A DNA stretch of 64,000 bases from Gentiana macrophylla (Eukaryota > Streptophyta > Magnoliopsida > Gentianales > Gentianaceae), in NCBI GenBank assembly GCA_026214975.1, contig JAOBSW010000630.1, forward strand, positions 1 through 64,000. The letters are read 5' to 3'. The notes below the pieces were generated by a model. It ran no database searches and was not told the origin of the DNA. It worked only from the letters and a program-made list of their open reading frames with translations. The translations under genes and the position numbers were made by a program. Every line of letters starts with the position of its first letter. Position 1 is the first letter of the stretch. Shown here one piece after another: positions 62,253 through 64,000 of the stretch.

Positions 62253-64000
62253 TGTTAGGAAATATCATCGCAACGGAAACGATTTATGGATCTAGATCTA
62301 TAAACTACACGTAATAAAATAACTAGATCTATATCTACAAGGGGGTTGTAGATCATACCTCTTGGATCTCAAAATCCAAGTTGAAGAACCGCAATAGGAT
62401 GAACGAAGTAAAGCGTGAAGAGCACCACGATCTTCCGTACGTGTGATCCAAGCAACTCCCGGTGGAAGGAAATTCTCGACTCGAACCCTTCCGATATGCT
62501 ACCCGGAAAAATCTCCAAGATTTTCCCCTTATACCCCTTGGCCGAAATTTTATCACTTCTTCTCTCTAAGAGGAGAAGTCGAAAATCTTATGTGTTGTTT
62601 GGCTTGGGAGAACTCTCTTTATATAGGAGAGTAAAACTTAAGCCCCAAGGATTTTATAATTAATACAAAATCAATTATGATAATCCTATTAAATAAAAGA
62701 TAATCCCAAAATATTCTAGAACAAATCTAGAATAATCTTTATCTTTATTTCTTACCATAAATATTTATCCAATAAATATTTTATGCACATGTCTTATTAA
62801 TCACAAGAAAACTAATTTCTTGTTGACTAAAATACATGAGGGGCTTAAATTCTTCATTATTGACCTAGTCAATATGATTTTTTCCACACACACTAATTGG
62901 GCCAAGATTATGGAAAATGTCTTTTCCACATATTTAATTATTTAGCCCAACTAATTTAATAGTCCACTAAACAATTAATTCACATATCGCTTTAATAAAG
63001 TCCAACAAGAACTAAATTAATATTATTAGGATTCGACGTCCGAGAATAGCTATGCTATATTAGGAGGCACGTCGGGGACCATGGACTAATAATCGGCTCC
63101 GATAAATCAAATAAATAATTATAGAATAATTATATTCGATAAATCAATCACAGAATATGCCACCATAATCCCGTGATCGCACTCCTCCGATTATGAGATT
63201 ATATTTATCTCTCACGAGAATAATAATAAGCGCCCATTGATATAATCATTACATATGGATTAATCCTCCATAGATTATTCATTCTAAATCGGAAGTTACC
63301 GTTAACCCTTTTTAGAACCTCTTATCCTTATTTACCATTAACCCCCTAGTGATCAATTAATTCATACAACTCACTGGTGATCATCCAGTGTGATATGAAC
63401 TCCATGGATCGATCAGTTTCTAGGATTAACAAATAAGGGAACTGTCTATCTACTTCCATAAATGGAAGGAATGGATTCCGTATCTGTGATAACACAGACT
63501 ACTCACTCAATCCAGTACAATGCCAAGATGGGGTAATTCAGACCACAGACTCGGTGTAATCCTTAACCGTCAAGTCAAACTTCATCATCGATTCAAGCGG
63601 TTGATCGTGATCACCTCAGATTAAGATATATCCATAAATATGATCATCCATTGATTCGATAAGACTTCTCGACACGGAATTATATCGTGAACTCTAATCA
63701 AATCGGTCCAAATTTCTATACGATATATCTATCATATATAAATGCCCCATCAGAGTTCTCTTAACCGAAAGTCCGGATAAGACAATCACACCAAGCGTGT
63801 GTTCAGGCGCATTAATAGCACGTTAAATGAGAGACCCGATACTTCGATTAACTTCACTACGGGCTAATTGTATTTTAAGTACATCTTCACTAACTCAATC
63901 CTCCCGTGTATATACCATACACTTGAGTTAAGTGATTACATAAACGATATACTTAGGGTTTTTACGTAGTGTAAATACTATTGTCACATCGGTGATTATG
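62253..64000 (-). mobile_element. Large LTR, minus orientation, cut by window end
   Basis: This is a reverse-strand copy of the family of the solo LTR at 33168-35000, ending ...CCTAACA on the minus strand at 62253. About 70-80 bp at its 5' end lie beyond the window. A minus-strand TATA box (TATATAAAG) is near 62625. Open frames here are chance frames in the leader part. Confidence 0.85.

Overview
This is nuclear DNA from a flowering plant, probably a eudicot. The evidence is one intron-containing plant housekeeping gene and many plant-specific LTR-retrotransposon lineages: Ty3/gypsy Athila and Tat, Ty1/copia, and large LTRs of about 1.8 kb. A pogo/Emigrant-like MITE and a hAT remnant also occur. 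About 90% of the window is transposable element. The only cellular gene is a DEAH-box RNA helicase of the Prp43/DEAH2-DEAH3 pre-mRNA-splicing type at 36461-39814 (+), in seven exons.

Left arm (1-35005) is a nest of insertions. From oldest to youngest: a Tat element of which only leader, PBS and 5' LTR remain (Tat#3, 32110-33145); a truncated large LTR (31440 to about 32110) in its leader; a Tat element (Tat#1, about 18721-31439, minus strand) inside that LTR; an Athila element (Athila#1, right part 2232-18720, plus strand) inside Tat#1; and inside Athila#1 two further insertions. One is Tat#2 (1-2231, minus, running off the window) in the protease region. The other is a tandem Ty1/copia dimer (3270-13337, minus, LTR-internal-LTR-internal-LTR) in the reverse transcriptase, flanked by one perfect 5-bp duplication (TGGGA). 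A solo LTR (33168-35000) with duplication CCTTA closes the arm.

Tat#1 carries gag, an aspartic protease, RT, RNase H, a second RNase H (hallmark of the Tat lineage) and integrase on the minus strand. Downstream of integrase, in antisense, are one interrupted gene with probable introns and two related ORFs, each with its own TATA box.

Centre (35006-40850): a pogo/Emigrant-like deletion derivative lies just upstream of the helicase promoter, followed by the helicase, a short intergenic region and a Stowaway-like MITE end.

Right arm (40850-64000): a 17-bp minisatellite (monomer close to GATGCAGTGACCACCGC) is split into three blocks by an Athila element (Athila#2, 41469-52484, both LTRs, duplication GTGAC) and by a large LTR in minus orientation (53327-55113). 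A second copy of that LTR in plus orientation (55428-57188) makes a large inverted repeat. Athila#2 is itself broken by an internally deleted large-LTR element in integrase (47671-49502, duplication ATATC). Then come a hAT deletion derivative with GCCGGTT-rich subterminal arrays (about 57540-60590), a tRNA-like/SINE-like fragment, a roughly 200-bp degenerate tandem repeat, and a partial large LTR (62253-64000, minus) of the same family as the solo LTR at 33168.

All retroelement reading frames are broken. Part of the damage looks like C-to-T decay (CGA, CAG and TGG codons turned into stops). Part looks like consensus error: three one-base deletions in homopolymers of an otherwise conserved helicase, and differences between the copia copies concentrated at CAG/CTG sites.
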